From positions 6,820,001 to 6,884,000 of the forward strand of contig NC_057792.1 in assembly GCF_014905175.1 (NCBI RefSeq): a stretch of 64,000 nucleotides of DNA. Reading direction: 5' to 3'. Positions 60,101 through 64,000 of the stretch are shown here, one piece after another. The notes beneath the pieces were generated by a model, which saw nothing but the letters and a program-made list of their open reading frames with translations, searched no databases and had not been told where the DNA came from. A program made the translations under genes and the position numbers. The first letter of the stretch is position 1; the number at the start of each line of letters is the position of its first letter. Source of the stretch: Aphidius gifuensis. Its lineage: Eukaryota; Arthropoda; Insecta; Hymenoptera; Braconidae.

Positions 60101-62507
60101 TGGAGGGTATCAAAAATGTTTTCCATATTCTTTTTTATTTACTATTTTCCATCATAAAATTTCTACACTCAGCATATGCAAAACTCATTCCACTCTGAAA
60201 ATGAACAAAAATAAATTGTTTATTTAGATTATATTTTTTTTTTTTCCGTAGTAAAAATATAAAATTACATTTTTTTTATGGAATTTTTTTGTATTATGTT
60301 TATAGTTTCTTAAGAAATTATATTTGAATTATTTTTTTTTTTGATTTTAATAAATTTACAGTAGTCGACCGGTGAGATTTGGACTTGCTCTACCATGTAC
60401 ATTGGAAAATAAAGAAAATGCAAGACCTTATGTAATAAGAGAAGATTCTGATGGTTCAGATGATGGACAAGTACTCTACAGAGATGATTATGATGACGAA
60501 GAAAGTACGTATTGTTATTTATTTTTAATTCTACCTTAAAGTTAAAATACAAACTTAAATATTAAAATTTATATAAATAATTTATTTTAACTGTTTAAAA
60601 AAATAAATTAAATTTCGATTTTACTGTTTCATTGACTTTTTAGTTTATATTATTTTTTAATATATATTTTATTAACCTTCAACTAATTTTATCACATTTG
60701 TATATGTTTGTAAAGAAAAAAAAAGGAGAGGGTAGAGTCATGACACCTTGAGATTTAATATTAGTCTACCAAGATATTTTAAATATTGTACAATTCAGTG
60801 TATTTTCAAACTTAATACTCGCAGCATCACTTGATCATTTTTTTCTGCAAAGAAAAAAAACTAAAAACAAATAGTTTATTATTATTTTGATAAGATCAAG
60901 ATTAAATTTGTTACTAATTAATTGATTCATTTATTTATTCTTTTTATCAAAAATAATTTCATCTTCTAAATTTAAATAGTGGCAATGTTGAAATGTTTTC
61001 AATACGCGCTGCATCGACACTGTCGATTGCATGTGCCATTGAACCAAAACCTAAATACAAGTTTTTTTCAAGACGAGGTTTAAATATTTAATGATAAATA
61101 AATATTTAATATTGATAATGTTTTTTTTTCATTGATTTATTTATATTTTTTCAGGTCGAATGGCTGACAAACTTGCACGAAAAGAATCGCTTTCACTTAA
61201 ATTGGCACTGCGACCTGACAGACAAGAGCTAATTAATCGAAATATACTTCAAATACAATCTGATAATGAACGACAAGAATCAAAAGAAGCCATTGGTGCA
61301 AGGCTCATCAGGTAAATAATAATAATTTATTTATAAATTAAATTTGATCGTTAAATTCGAAATATTTCTTGAAGTTATAATTATTTTCAAAATTTACTGT
61401 AGAAATAAACGTTTTATTTTAACTGAAAAAAATTCAATTAAAAATCTGTAAACGTTGGATTTATTTAACAATTTTTTTTATACATACCACGTGTTATATG
61501 CTATCTCATCTCATACAGATTTTTTATTTTATAAATTTATTTACTTGATAAATCTAAACACAAGACAATTCAGCGAAAAAACAAAAAAAAAACATTGAAA
61601 CAAATAAAAAAGCCTATGAATAAATAAAAAAATAATACATATAAAAACAATAATAATTAAATATATATTTAAATTATTTAAAAATATTCTTTTGAATTAA
61701 ATTACACATTTTTTTTTGCTTTATATTTTAACCTTTATGACATCACTTGACACAAATATTCGCCCAAAAAGCTGTCAAGTATATTATGTATTTAAATAAC
61801 AGGTACAATACATTTAAAAAAAAAAAAACAAAAAATATAATAAAACATTAATTTTGTATCATAAATAATTCATTTGTTTTACAGACGGCTAAGCATGCGG
61901 CCAACCCAAGAAGAACTTGAAGAGCGCAATATTTTAAAAAGTAAGCTTATAAATTATTATGAAAATAATTTAGTAATTTATTTATATACAATAAAATTAT
62001 CACACTATTTAAATGTAAATTATAATTGTATGATGATTATTATTATAGAACAAAGTCCAGCTGAAGAAAAAAAACAAAAAGAAGAAAAAAAAAGATACTT
62101 GTTAAGAAAGCTTAGTTTTCGGCCAACGGTCGAAGAATTAAAAGAGAAAAAGGTAAATTAAAAAGCTTTTTTTTTTTTTGAATTTATTGAATAGTTTAAT
62201 ATTTAATAATGTTATTTATTTATTTTTATTACAGATTATAAGATTTAATGATTATATCGAGGTTACACAAGCACATGATTATGATAGACGAGCAGACAAA
62301 CCGTGGACCCGACTAACGCCAAAGGATAAAGCAGCTATTAGAAAAGAACTGAATGAATTTAAAAGCTCAGAAATGGCTGTTCATGAAGAGAGTCGACATC
62401 TTACAAGGTAATAATTATATAAATAACTTTTTAATTACTTTTTATGATTATAAATAATCTAAATAATATTTTAATATTTTTTCTTTTACAGATATCATAG
62501 GCCATGA
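3185..62507 (+). CDS. Phactr: phosphatase and actin regulator (PHACTR homologue), spliced
   Basis: PHACTR proteins bind G-actin through RPEL motifs and protein phosphatase 1 through the C-terminus. In-frame exons: 3185-3299, 5252-5335, 32962-33126, 33206-33304, 35024-35296, 57602-57790, 58623-58856, 59272-59521, 59665-59697, 60362-60504, 61155-61311, 61885-61940, 62049-62152, 62235-62407, 62492-62507; 696 residues. Residues 103-112 form a Trp/Lys-rich basic box (FKPWKWKRKKK). The first RPEL follows (about 123-142, SVRANREELVQKGIL). The middle is Q/H- and proline-rich, then acidic. Three more RPELs lie at about 540-560 (ALRPDRQELINRNIL), 583-598 (SMRPTQEELEERNIL) and 620-634 (SFRPTVEELKEKK). 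The PP1-binding tail (IIRFNDYIEV...YDRRADKPWTRL...) ends RYHRP. All introns have GT-AG ends and consistent phase. The pairing of the first two exons with 32962 is inferred from phase. Confidence 0.93.
4233..5051 (+). CDS. short F-box protein resembling FBXO7/nutcracker C-terminal half
   Basis: Three exons (4233-4396, 4488-4736, 4871-5051) give 197 residues with consistent phase-2 junctions and a TAG stop. Residues about 60-135 (AAYRIPLKHCKFKEL, GDVLILNLSSI) resemble the FP/PI31-type domain of FBXO7. Residues 165-197 start an F-box (LVGLPLELKLKIIQYL) but stop soon after KKTCQKFYNIIK, without the Trp-containing second half. In the family this domain pair recruits substrates to SCF ubiquitin ligase through Skp1 and binds proteasome regulators. 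The product is short compared with FBXO7 and lacks the N-terminal ubiquitin-like domain. It lies wholly inside the first PHACTR intron, same strand. An unseen upstream exon cannot be excluded. Confidence 0.68.
5461..5742 (+). repeat. dispersed repeat R2, copy 1
   Basis: Closely matches 27912-28188 in the same orientation and, more weakly, 32065-32265 in reverse. Shared landmarks are ACAGTCAT...ATGACTGT, which can form a stem, TTGCATTAACCAATGCAAA (a second palindrome) and GTCGTACGTAAATTAGAGTG. No terminal inverted repeat or target duplication is obvious. Confidence 0.75.
5743..7395. other. PHACTR intron with GC-richer island at 6210-6490
   Basis: Mostly AT-rich sequence. The block at 6210-6490 is noticeably richer in G and C and has an open frame (6218-6481), but that frame has no splice signals in phase and no recognisable domain. 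It may be a promoter or 5' UTR upstream of the 7396 exon. Nothing else supported. Confidence 0.3.
7396..7612 (+). CDS. Phactr: candidate alternative first coding exon of PHACTR (72 codons)
   Basis: ATG at 7396 opens a frame of 72 codons (MWEEGKSSRTPVVVSFQEVA...), ending at the donor CACAAG|GTAAAA in phase 1. Phase 1 is what the exon at 32962 needs, giving ...PLYTQ followed by A-KKQNG. Composition is coding-like with mixed codons, unlike the surrounding AT-rich intron. It has no known domain. It would provide a second N-terminus driven by its own promoter. Confidence 0.6.
7613..8238. other. AT-rich intron between PHACTR exon and GT92 gene
   Basis: No coding or regulatory feature seen. The right end (about 8100-8238) would carry the 3' UTR of the minus-strand GT92 gene. 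Confidence 0.4.
8239..11077 (-). CDS. glycosyltransferase family 92 protein (type II membrane)
   Basis: Five exons on the minus strand: 11077-10961, 10155-9934, 9801-8994, 8715-8557, 8417-8239; 494 residues with consistent phases. The N-terminus has a short cytosolic basic stretch and then one membrane segment at about residues 19-38 (TVIIIFIIWIIYQSW), typical of Golgi type II enzymes. The catalytic domain (formerly DUF23) follows. It includes FSICVQPFHHNFD, EYYMLMGVTRLTFY, WKLPD, and the metal-binding acidic motif VDIDEYIVPR at about 332-341. A late motif, VVELGNHRI, and the final exon complete the domain. Characterised GT92 enzymes include beta-1,4-galactosyltransferases acting on core fucose of N-glycans; the donor and acceptor here are inferred only from family. 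It lies nested in a PHACTR intron on the opposite strand. Confidence 0.9.
11078..12332. other. region upstream of GT92 gene, PHACTR intron
   Basis: Probably contains the GT92 promoter just above 11077 (AGGTTCC, GCTTGCTTACTTC). A slightly GC-richer patch at 11670-11830 has no usable frame. Otherwise AT-rich with no supported feature. Confidence 0.35.
12333..12735 (+). repeat. inverted-pair repeat R3, copy 1
   Basis: Read on the plus strand this matches the reverse complement of 25818-26226 over its full length, for example AACATAATGATTTAATGAC and CAACAGTATATATCATAGG. Because a reading frame ends immediately before the repeat in both copies, it may be a shared 3' UTR rather than a transposon. 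Confidence 0.75.
12767..13154 (-). CDS. possible terminal exons of an unrecognised minus-strand gene
   Basis: Three segments join in frame with GT-AG ends: 13154-13112 (KNKQWTYFNVILI), 13013-12986 (EYQLLYDPT) and 12907-12767 (EDNRTVRYYAIEIKCF... to a TAA stop). The residue mix, including Trp, Tyr and Cys, and the agreement of phases suggest real coding. However, no upstream start exon was found and no family was recognised. The stop is followed directly by repeat R3. It could be a decayed copy. Confidence 0.3.
13590..14242 (-). CDS. small secreted peptide gene (84 aa), unrecognised family
   Basis: Exons 14242-14164, 13979-13823 and 13608-13590 join in phase 1 and phase 2 to give 84 residues. 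Residues 1-20 are a classical signal peptide (MKPFLFSILGIFLIIQSLSG). The mature part starts TPYQREEEENDY, has an Asn/Asp/Gly-rich middle (NVNDNDNNLGDGNNDN) and ends KVSYGVVGSGWGR. It has no cysteine, so it would be a linear or disordered secreted peptide; the Gly-Trp-Gly-Arg end could be a processing or binding determinant. A canonical TATA box and initiator lie at the expected distance upstream. I do not recognise the family; an antimicrobial, cuticular or venom role is only a guess. Nested in a PHACTR intron, opposite strand. Confidence 0.62.
14409..14443 (-). promoter_or_regulatory. TATA box and initiator of the secreted peptide gene
   Basis: On the minus strand TATATAAA lies at 14443-14436, and the arthropod-type initiator ACAGTT at 14414-14409 puts its A about 31 bases downstream, the canonical spacing. 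The 5' UTR would then be about 170 nt to the ATG at 14242. Confidence 0.55.
14444..15649. other. AT-rich PHACTR intron
   Basis: Upstream region of the peptide gene; any enhancer was not identified. The minus-strand open frame at 14822-15040 is rich in homopolymer-coded residues and lacks splice context. Nothing else supported. Confidence 0.35.
15650..16237. mobile_element. 588-bp non-autonomous element with terminal inverted repeats
   Basis: The left end reads CCCTGGTGAAAATGATTTCT and the right end, reverse-complemented, reads CCCTGGTAAAAATAATTTCT. The repeats continue inward as imperfect arrays of (T)CTCCGATTTTT on both sides. There is no transposase frame inside, so it is MITE-like. An internal hairpin (ACCCA...TGGTT AAA ACCA...TGGGT) lies near 15832-15861. 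The flanks are A-rich, so the target duplication cannot be read with certainty. A related right end appears at 46896-46952. Confidence 0.7.
16803..16839 (+). CDS. Phactr: candidate alternative first coding exon of PHACTR (12 codons)
   Basis: ATG at 16803 encodes MNNLRRLTSRVY and ends at the donor ATATG|GTATGT in phase 1, matching the acceptor at 32962. The preceding 270 bases (16528-16710) are GC-richer than the intron and look like a 5' UTR. An upstream frame at 16528-16716 (MKCIFLFIMMTMMMMLN...) would be an upstream ORF or an independent short secreted peptide; I cannot tell which. Confidence 0.4.
16840..19647. other. PHACTR intron with GC-richer island at 18600-18910
   Basis: The sequence is AT-rich except for 18600-18910, a block of roughly balanced composition (GTGAGGTTGGAGAGTCG, CAACGAACCAGGCATTCC). 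The block has no frame with proper splice ends. It is a candidate promoter, enhancer or noncoding exon. Confidence 0.3.
19648..19693 (+). CDS. Phactr: weak candidate alternative first exon of PHACTR
   Basis: In a GC-rich island (19620-19735), ATG at 19648 encodes MAAFLIELSVPLGLA and reaches the possible phase-1 donor GCTG|GTGCGT. The island also has an initiator-like CTCAGTG. The donor is only moderate, so the island could equally be a promoter and 5' UTR for the exon at 21348. Confidence 0.25.
21348..21626 (+). CDS. orphan coding-like exon (92 codons), possible alternative N-terminus
   Basis: ATG at 21348 opens 92 codons with clear coding character. It has a His/Gln-rich stretch, then KTVTILTTPQRSNSLDYLN and FEEKRQIIASSLSLSDFLAH, ending PAVAAAAIN and TAA. 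The SLDYLNFEEKRQ...SLSLSDFL segment looks like a conserved protein motif, but I cannot assign it to a family. Its place and strand suggest an alternative PHACTR first exon. However, the only phase-1 GT sites near its end (at SLSL|S and AH|G) are weak, and a phase-0 GT follows GPA. It may instead be a stand-alone micro-protein gene. Confidence 0.45.
   Translation: MSIRVNGGVYLVPTTGLQETNEKSINNDTNKQQLHHLHHHQTTKTVTILTTPQRSNSLDYLNFEEKRQIIASSLSLSDFLAHGPAVAAAAIN
22849..22859 (-). promoter_or_regulatory. TGGCGCT motif (CTCF-like core) in GC-rich island
   Basis: CAGCGCCACGA, which is TCGTGGCGCTG on the minus strand. It resembles the core of the insect CTCF binding motif (AGNGGCGC). The flanking island is otherwise GC-rich, so coincidence is more likely here than at the other sites. 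Confidence 0.25.
23431..23440 (+). promoter_or_regulatory. GGTGGCGCTG motif, CTCF-like core
   Basis: GGTGGCGCTG sits in otherwise AT-rich intron, immediately after GTCGCGACTT. It matches the insect CTCF core. No protein-binding evidence can be read from sequence alone. Confidence 0.35.
25148..25202 (+). CDS. weak candidate alternative first exon (18 codons)
   Basis: In a GC-richer block (25080-25260), ATG at 25148 encodes MWQRCHQSDRIEHPEDVS and ends at the phase-1 donor TTCAT|GTAATT. It could splice to PHACTR 32962 or to the nearer phase-1 acceptor at 25563. No independent evidence favours either. Confidence 0.25.
25564..25817 (+). CDS. possible terminal exon of an unrecognised gene
   Basis: An acceptor (CATCCGCAG) at 25562-25563 precedes 83 codons with good coding character (ELFKNRNLTVYCNFLHSI, SGENIYFYVEKQPGRKYATT) and a TAA stop at 25815-25817. 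The acceptor phase is 1. Repeat R3 starts directly after the stop, as it does at 12767 on the other strand. No family recognised. The only nearby candidate start is the weak exon at 25148. It may be a gene remnant. Confidence 0.3.
25818..26226 (-). repeat. inverted-pair repeat R3, copy 2
   Basis: Reverse complement of 12333-12735 with few differences. It contains a second internal TTTATCCAAGATGTATGATAA that resembles the end of the preceding reading frame (TTTATCCAAGATGTATAATAA at 25799-25819), so there is also a short direct duplication. Confidence 0.75.
26764..26774 (-). promoter_or_regulatory. TGGCGCT motif, CTCF-like core
   Basis: TAGCGCCACGA, which is TCGTGGCGCTA on the minus strand and nearly identical in context to the motif at 22849. 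Located 390 bases upstream of the 27158 candidate first exon. Confidence 0.3.
27158..27203 (+). CDS. Phactr: candidate alternative first coding exon of PHACTR (15 codons)
   Basis: ATG at 27158 encodes MMMRSLNSVKAKKSK and ends at the good donor GCAAAG|GTAAAT in phase 1, compatible with 32962. The upstream block at 26925-27010 is GC-richer and contains GAGTCAGTCAAAG, an initiator-like sequence. The basic product would sit directly before KKQNG. Confidence 0.45.
27912..28188 (+). repeat. dispersed repeat R2, copy 2
   Basis: Best-preserved partner of 5461-5742. Its internal hairpin is a perfect ten-base stem, AACAGTCATT with AATGACTGTT, around a loop containing CTCGTCTAG. Confidence 0.75.
28189..32064. 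other. AT-rich PHACTR intron with small islands
   Basis: Less AT-rich patches occur at 30380-30430, 30600-30660, 30720-30800, 31110-31200 and 31600-31700. None has a frame with phase-1 splice ends that I trust. No gene supported. Confidence 0.3.
29205..29512. repeat. local direct repeat pair, about 55 bp
   Basis: AATACTTAAATTCAATTTG plus AATAGGCATTCATACAATTTG occurs at 29208-29262 and again at 29462-29508, with one or two differences. A separate 17-base tandem doublet containing GTCGATATTTGTAAT lies at 29582-29614. Confidence 0.65.
32065..32265 (-). repeat. dispersed repeat R2, degenerate inverted copy 3
   Basis: On the plus strand CACCCTAATTTACGTACAAC and AAACAGTCAATGTTCATAAA are reverse-complement versions of landmarks in copies 1 and 2, in the expected order. 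The copy is more diverged and its hairpin is broken. Confidence 0.6.
32962..33304 (+). other. Phactr: PHACTR exons with basic segment and N-terminal RPEL
   Basis: Two exons (32962-33126, 33206-33304), both phase 1 at each end. They encode GTRTPPIEKKSKF, the basic FKPWKWKRKKK box (a probable nuclear-import and actin-sensitive region) and RPEL1, where RA replaces the canonical RP (SVRANREELVQKGIL), as is typical for the N-terminal RPEL of this family. Every upstream alternative first exon would have to join here. Confidence 0.9.
35024..35296 (+). other. Phactr: PHACTR low-complexity Gln/His/Ser/Pro exon
   Basis: A 273-nt exon (91 codons), phase 1 at both ends. CAG and CAT/CAA runs at 35070-35105 encode mixed Q and H tracts, followed by Ser/Asn/Pro-rich sequence. 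The acceptor is at 35022-35023 and the donor is CTCAAG|GTAGGA. No fold is expected; length polymorphism is likely in the CAG/CAT tract. Confidence 0.85.
35297..40811. other. long PHACTR intron, islands at 38870-39115 and 39640-39965
   Basis: Mostly AT-rich. The block 38870-39115 is purine- and G-rich on the plus strand (GGGGGTGAGTAAAG), followed by a CTCF-like motif and CCGACCTTAACTCGCGTCG. The block 39640-39965 includes TACCGCGCCCGGATATG. No usable frames. These look like promoters or insulators. Confidence 0.3.
39043..39053 (+). promoter_or_regulatory. AGGTGGCGCTG motif, CTCF-like site
   Basis: AGGTGGCGCTG fits the insect CTCF core at every defined position. It is at the end of a G-rich island in the second large PHACTR intron. 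Confidence 0.4.
40812..41290 (+). repeat. dispersed repeat R1, copy 1
   Basis: Near-identical over about 400 bases to 55285-55805 and 57944-58470. Shared landmarks are GGAATATTGGAATCATTTAT near the start, ATCAATAAGGTGTTTTGATG in the middle, and GTACAAATCCATCATTTGTA and AACTGAAGACATCGAAATTG near the end. This copy diverges earlier at its right end. Confidence 0.85.
41611..41653 (+). CDS. Phactr: candidate alternative first coding exon of PHACTR (14 codons)
   Basis: ATG at 41611 encodes MHSQHRHPYSMPVP and ends at the donor CCAC|GTAAAT in phase 1, compatible with the acceptor at 57602 or 44956. A product starting here would lack the basic box and first RPEL. Short, with no TATA seen. Confidence 0.35.
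43844..43880 (+). CDS. Phactr: candidate alternative first coding exon of PHACTR (12 codons)
   Basis: ATG at 43844 encodes MMGFIMGCTCFK up to a phase-1 donor, TTAAAG|GTACCA. It could join 44956 (giving G-TFNLHKKNF) or 57602. The cysteines near the N-terminus might be lipid-modified, but the sequence does not fit the myristoylation consensus. Confidence 0.35.
44956..45021 (+). CDS. Phactr: candidate 66-nt cassette exon of PHACTR
   Basis: Strong acceptor (TTTTGTTTCAG) and strong donor (TTTTTG|GTGAGT), phase 1 on both sides, and open in the required frame: TFNLHKKNFLSSSKYYEQKL. It can be inserted between 35296 and 57602 without changing frame. It may be an alternative second exon of the 41611 or 43844 transcripts. 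Confidence 0.55.
45316..45326 (-). promoter_or_regulatory. AGATGGCGCTG motif, CTCF-like site
   Basis: CAGCGCCATCT, which is AGATGGCGCTG on the minus strand and matches the core. It forms a head-to-head pair with the site at 45559, about 240 bases away. Confidence 0.4.
45559..45570 (+). promoter_or_regulatory. TGATGGCGCTAC motif, CTCF-like site
   Basis: TGATGGCGCTAC on the plus strand, inverted relative to the site at 45316. The intervening sequence is plain AT-rich intron. Confidence 0.35.
46896..46952. mobile_element. fragment related to the right end of the 15650 TIR element
   Basis: The sequence ends ATATTTTTACCAGG after ATTCGGGGAA and GAAAATTACGAAG, matching the right terminus of the element at 15650-16237 (AATCGGAGAAATTATTTTTACCAGGG, compared position by position). 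No left end was found nearby. Confidence 0.45.
52094..52125. other. perfect 9-bp hairpin
   Basis: TATCCTGCA at 52094-52102 and TGCAGGATA at 52117-52125 enclose a 14-base loop. Too short for a microRNA precursor. It may be a regulatory palindrome or chance. Confidence 0.4.
54101..54411 (+). promoter_or_regulatory. probable promoter and 5' UTR upstream of the 54618 exon
   Basis: The block is GC-richer than its surroundings. It contains an arthropod initiator-like CTCATCAGTTCG near 54339-54350 and, further upstream, a strong donor-like TTACG|GTGAGC near 54299. Whether a 5' UTR intron exists cannot be settled from sequence. Confidence 0.4.
54618..54831 (+). CDS. Phactr: alternative first coding exon of PHACTR (71 codons), short isoform
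   Basis: ATG at 54618 encodes MSGVSFLAAVKTFGPSSRRR and then a Cys- and Pro-containing segment (PDVVPCWDLAPPITPPADF), ending GYKKGDRYS at the strong donor TATTCAG|GTGAGA in phase 1. It fits the acceptor at 57601, giving S-EPKKEK. This isoform would lack the N-terminal basic box and first RPEL but keep the three C-terminal RPELs and the PP1 tail. An in-frame upstream ATG at 54567 exists but lies in AT-rich sequence. Confidence 0.65.
55285..55805 (+). repeat. dispersed repeat R1, copy 2
   Basis: Same landmarks as the copy at 40812. The right end extends with GAATTCATGAAATTACTTAA, which resembles a stretch near the left end (ATTTATGGAATTACTGATTT), so the element may have short direct terminal repeats. 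Confidence 0.85.
57602..59521 (+). other. Phactr: PHACTR central exons (proline-rich and acidic regions)
   Basis: Exons 57602-57790, 58623-58856 and 59272-59521. They encode EASRMFTRRLIMLGMEKG, a Pro-rich block (LPEPPIPLSEIGPIPPPPMF), then an acidic run (DEDEIDAEDDDDSLY), and a basic KSALKKKNTGSG that could be phosphorylated. All phase 1 except the last donor (phase 2). Confidence 0.88.
57944..58470 (+). repeat. dispersed repeat R1, copy 3
   Basis: Near-identical to copies 1 and 2. It lies in the intron just 3' of PHACTR exon 57602-57790, while copy 2 lies 5' of that exon, so the exon is flanked by two direct copies. Confidence 0.85.
59665..59697 (+). CDS. Phactr: 33-nt PHACTR exon, probably cassette
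   Basis: Acceptor TTTGCCAG, donor ATATG|GTAATT, phase 2 on both sides; encodes RPPLRPRIRI. Skipping keeps the frame (HASFN-SRPVRFG in place of HASFK-RPPL...C-SRPVRFG). Its small size and basic Pro/Arg content suggest regulated microexon splicing. Confidence 0.6.
60980..61077 (+). CDS. Phactr: 98-nt optional PHACTR exon with coupled alternative donor
   Basis: It is open in frame for GNVEMFSIRAASTLSIACAI... ending KFFSRR. It only fits if the preceding exon uses the donor at 60508 (AGTAC|GTATTG) in place of 60504 (GAAA|GTACGT); the two options differ by four bases, and 4 plus 98 is a multiple of three. Its own donor, GAG|GTTTAA, is weak. Confidence 0.4.
61155..62507 (+). other. Phactr: PHACTR C-terminal RPEL repeats and PP1-binding tail
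   Basis: Exons 61155-61311, 61885-61940, 62049-62152, 62235-62407 and 62492-62507. Three RPEL motifs end NRNIL, ERNIL and KEKK. The tail IIRFNDYIEV...DKPWTRL...RYHRP is the most conserved part of the family and wraps PP1 next to its catalytic site. RPEL actin binding overlaps PP1 binding in known members. Confidence 0.93.
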
Positions 62508-64000
62508 CAATCGCAATGTGTAGAGGTGCTCCAGTGCAGTTCAATTAATCTGTCAAATATTATTACGACAGTCACGTGTTAAAAGTAAAAGAAAAAAAAA
62601 ATATTTAAAATTAAAAAAATATATATAACAAGAGATTTTAATTGAAAAATTTTTAGAAAAAAAATATTTTTTGCAATAATTGCAAAAACAAAAAAATCAT
62701 TAGAAAAAAAGAGAAAACAATTTGGATGTAAAATTTTTTGAGATTATTTTTTTTGTTCTGTTATTATTCATTTTTTAAATTGTTTTTTTTTTTTTTTTTC
62801 TTTACTCTTGTTAACGTGTATCCATATGCGAAAATGAGAATGTGATAGGGTGGTAAAATTCGCATTATTTTTTATTTTAAAATTTAATTAAAATTAAATT
62901 GTTAATATTATTATTTTTACAAAAAATAAAATAATCATAATAAAATTTTGCGAATCCACCCGCCCAAATTATTGTCAAACATGGCCAAAATATAACTCAG
63001 TAAAATTTTTGTTAATAATTCTTCATATTAAATTATATTTTAACTGTTTTAATTTTTGGATTAACCTTTTTTTTTGTTATTAAAAAAAATCATAATATTA
63101 TAAAAAAATTCATTCCAATAATATAAAAAAATTATTATTTTTATTGTTAACTTTTAATATGAAGAAAAAATTATTTGGAAAATTTATAACTGAGTGTGTT
63201 TGGTGTGTCTTATGTACTACAACTAGTGGTTTATTTTATTAATTTTTTTTTTTAATAAAAACCAATTATTATCCAGTGTTGTCCCCTTATAAATAATAGC
63301 TTAATTAAAATTTTTAATATAGAGAGAAATTTTGTAATTGTTATAATAAACTCTCTCTCTCTCTCTCTCTGTGTTTGACTCAGTGACTTTTTACATACCA
63401 AAATGTGCTCACAAACTCACTCAATGTGTCGATAAGTCTGTAACTTGTCGTATTTTTTTAATCACTTTTTATTATTTTATTTTAATTTGTTAAAAAAAAT
63501 ATATATATATATATTAATAAGTAATTAATGATGTATTATTTGTAAATTTTTTTTCTATTCAATTGTTTTAAATTTATGTGTTTTTTTTTTTTTTTAACTG
63601 ACTTATTTGGGGCGCACTTGGAGCATTAGAAAACTAGTAATTGAAAATAAATAACTATGAATTATAGTAGAAAAAAAAAAAAAATAAAATAATGCATATT
63701 TGTGCAATTGAAATTTGTACAGTTGAATTAAATCATGAAAAATAAGAAAAATAAAAAAAAAATTTTTAGAATGATTGTGAAATTAGAAATTTTGTTATTC
63801 ATTTAATTAATTGAGTATTATCTATTAATTATTTTTATTATAATCAACTATCATCATTCATCGAAAAATACTCACTCATCATTGAATTAAAAAAAAAATA
63901 AATAATTAAAAAATGTACGTGATGAAAAAATAATTAAGTTTATTTTTTGTAATTAAATAAAAGAAGGAGGAAAAATAAATTAAGAAAAAAATAATTAAAT
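62508..64000 (+). other. Phactr: PHACTR 3' UTR and downstream region
   Basis: AT-rich with long A and T runs. Possible polyadenylation signals AATAAA occur near 62935, 63254 and 63646. No further gene begins before the window ends. Confidence 0.5.
63351..63370. repeat. (CT)10 microsatellite
   Basis: Ten perfect CT units in the probable PHACTR 3' UTR. Confidence 0.9.

Overview
The window looks like a piece of an insect chromosome, most plausibly from a parasitoid wasp or another hymenopteran. It is very AT-rich, with long homopolymer runs, short exons bounded by GT-AG introns, and animal-type protein families. The species assignment is an inference; only 'insect' is well supported.

One gene dominates. 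A plus-strand PHACTR homologue (phosphatase and actin regulator) runs from a start codon at 3185 to a stop at 62507 and covers about 59 kb. I could join its exons in frame into a product of about 696 residues. The product has an N-terminal basic segment and RPEL motif, a Q/H-rich and proline-rich middle, an acidic stretch, three more RPEL motifs and the conserved PP1-binding tail ending RYHRP. Two very long introns (5336-32961 and 35297-57601) hold GC-richer islands. Several of these contain a short ATG-initiated reading frame ending at a phase-1 splice donor, the phase of the next PHACTR exon. This suggests many alternative promoters and N-termini (7396, 16803, 27158, 41611, 43844 and 54618 are the better candidates). 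Cassette exons (44956-45021, 59665-59697, 60980-61077) add more potential isoforms.

Other genes lie beside or inside it. At the left edge, on the minus strand and divergent from PHACTR, is the 5' part of a secreted metallocarboxypeptidase of the M14 N/E subfamily, with an apparent defect in one exon. Nested in PHACTR introns are a short FBXO7-like F-box protein (4233-5051, plus), a complete type II membrane glycosyltransferase of family GT92 (8239-11077, minus), a small secreted peptide gene with a canonical core promoter (13590-14242, minus), and two unrecognised terminal-exon candidates (12767-13154 minus and 25564-25817 plus). Those two candidates share a common 3' flank in inverted orientation.

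Repeats include a 588-bp terminal-inverted-repeat element (15650-16237), a three-copy repeat of about 480 bp (40.8, 55.3 and 57.9 kb), a three-copy repeat of about 250 bp with an internal hairpin (5.5, 27.9 and 32.1 kb) and a roughly 400-bp inverted pair (12.3 and 25.8 kb). I saw no tRNA, rRNA, CRISPR array or viral gene. Most of the rest is AT-rich intron with no supported function.
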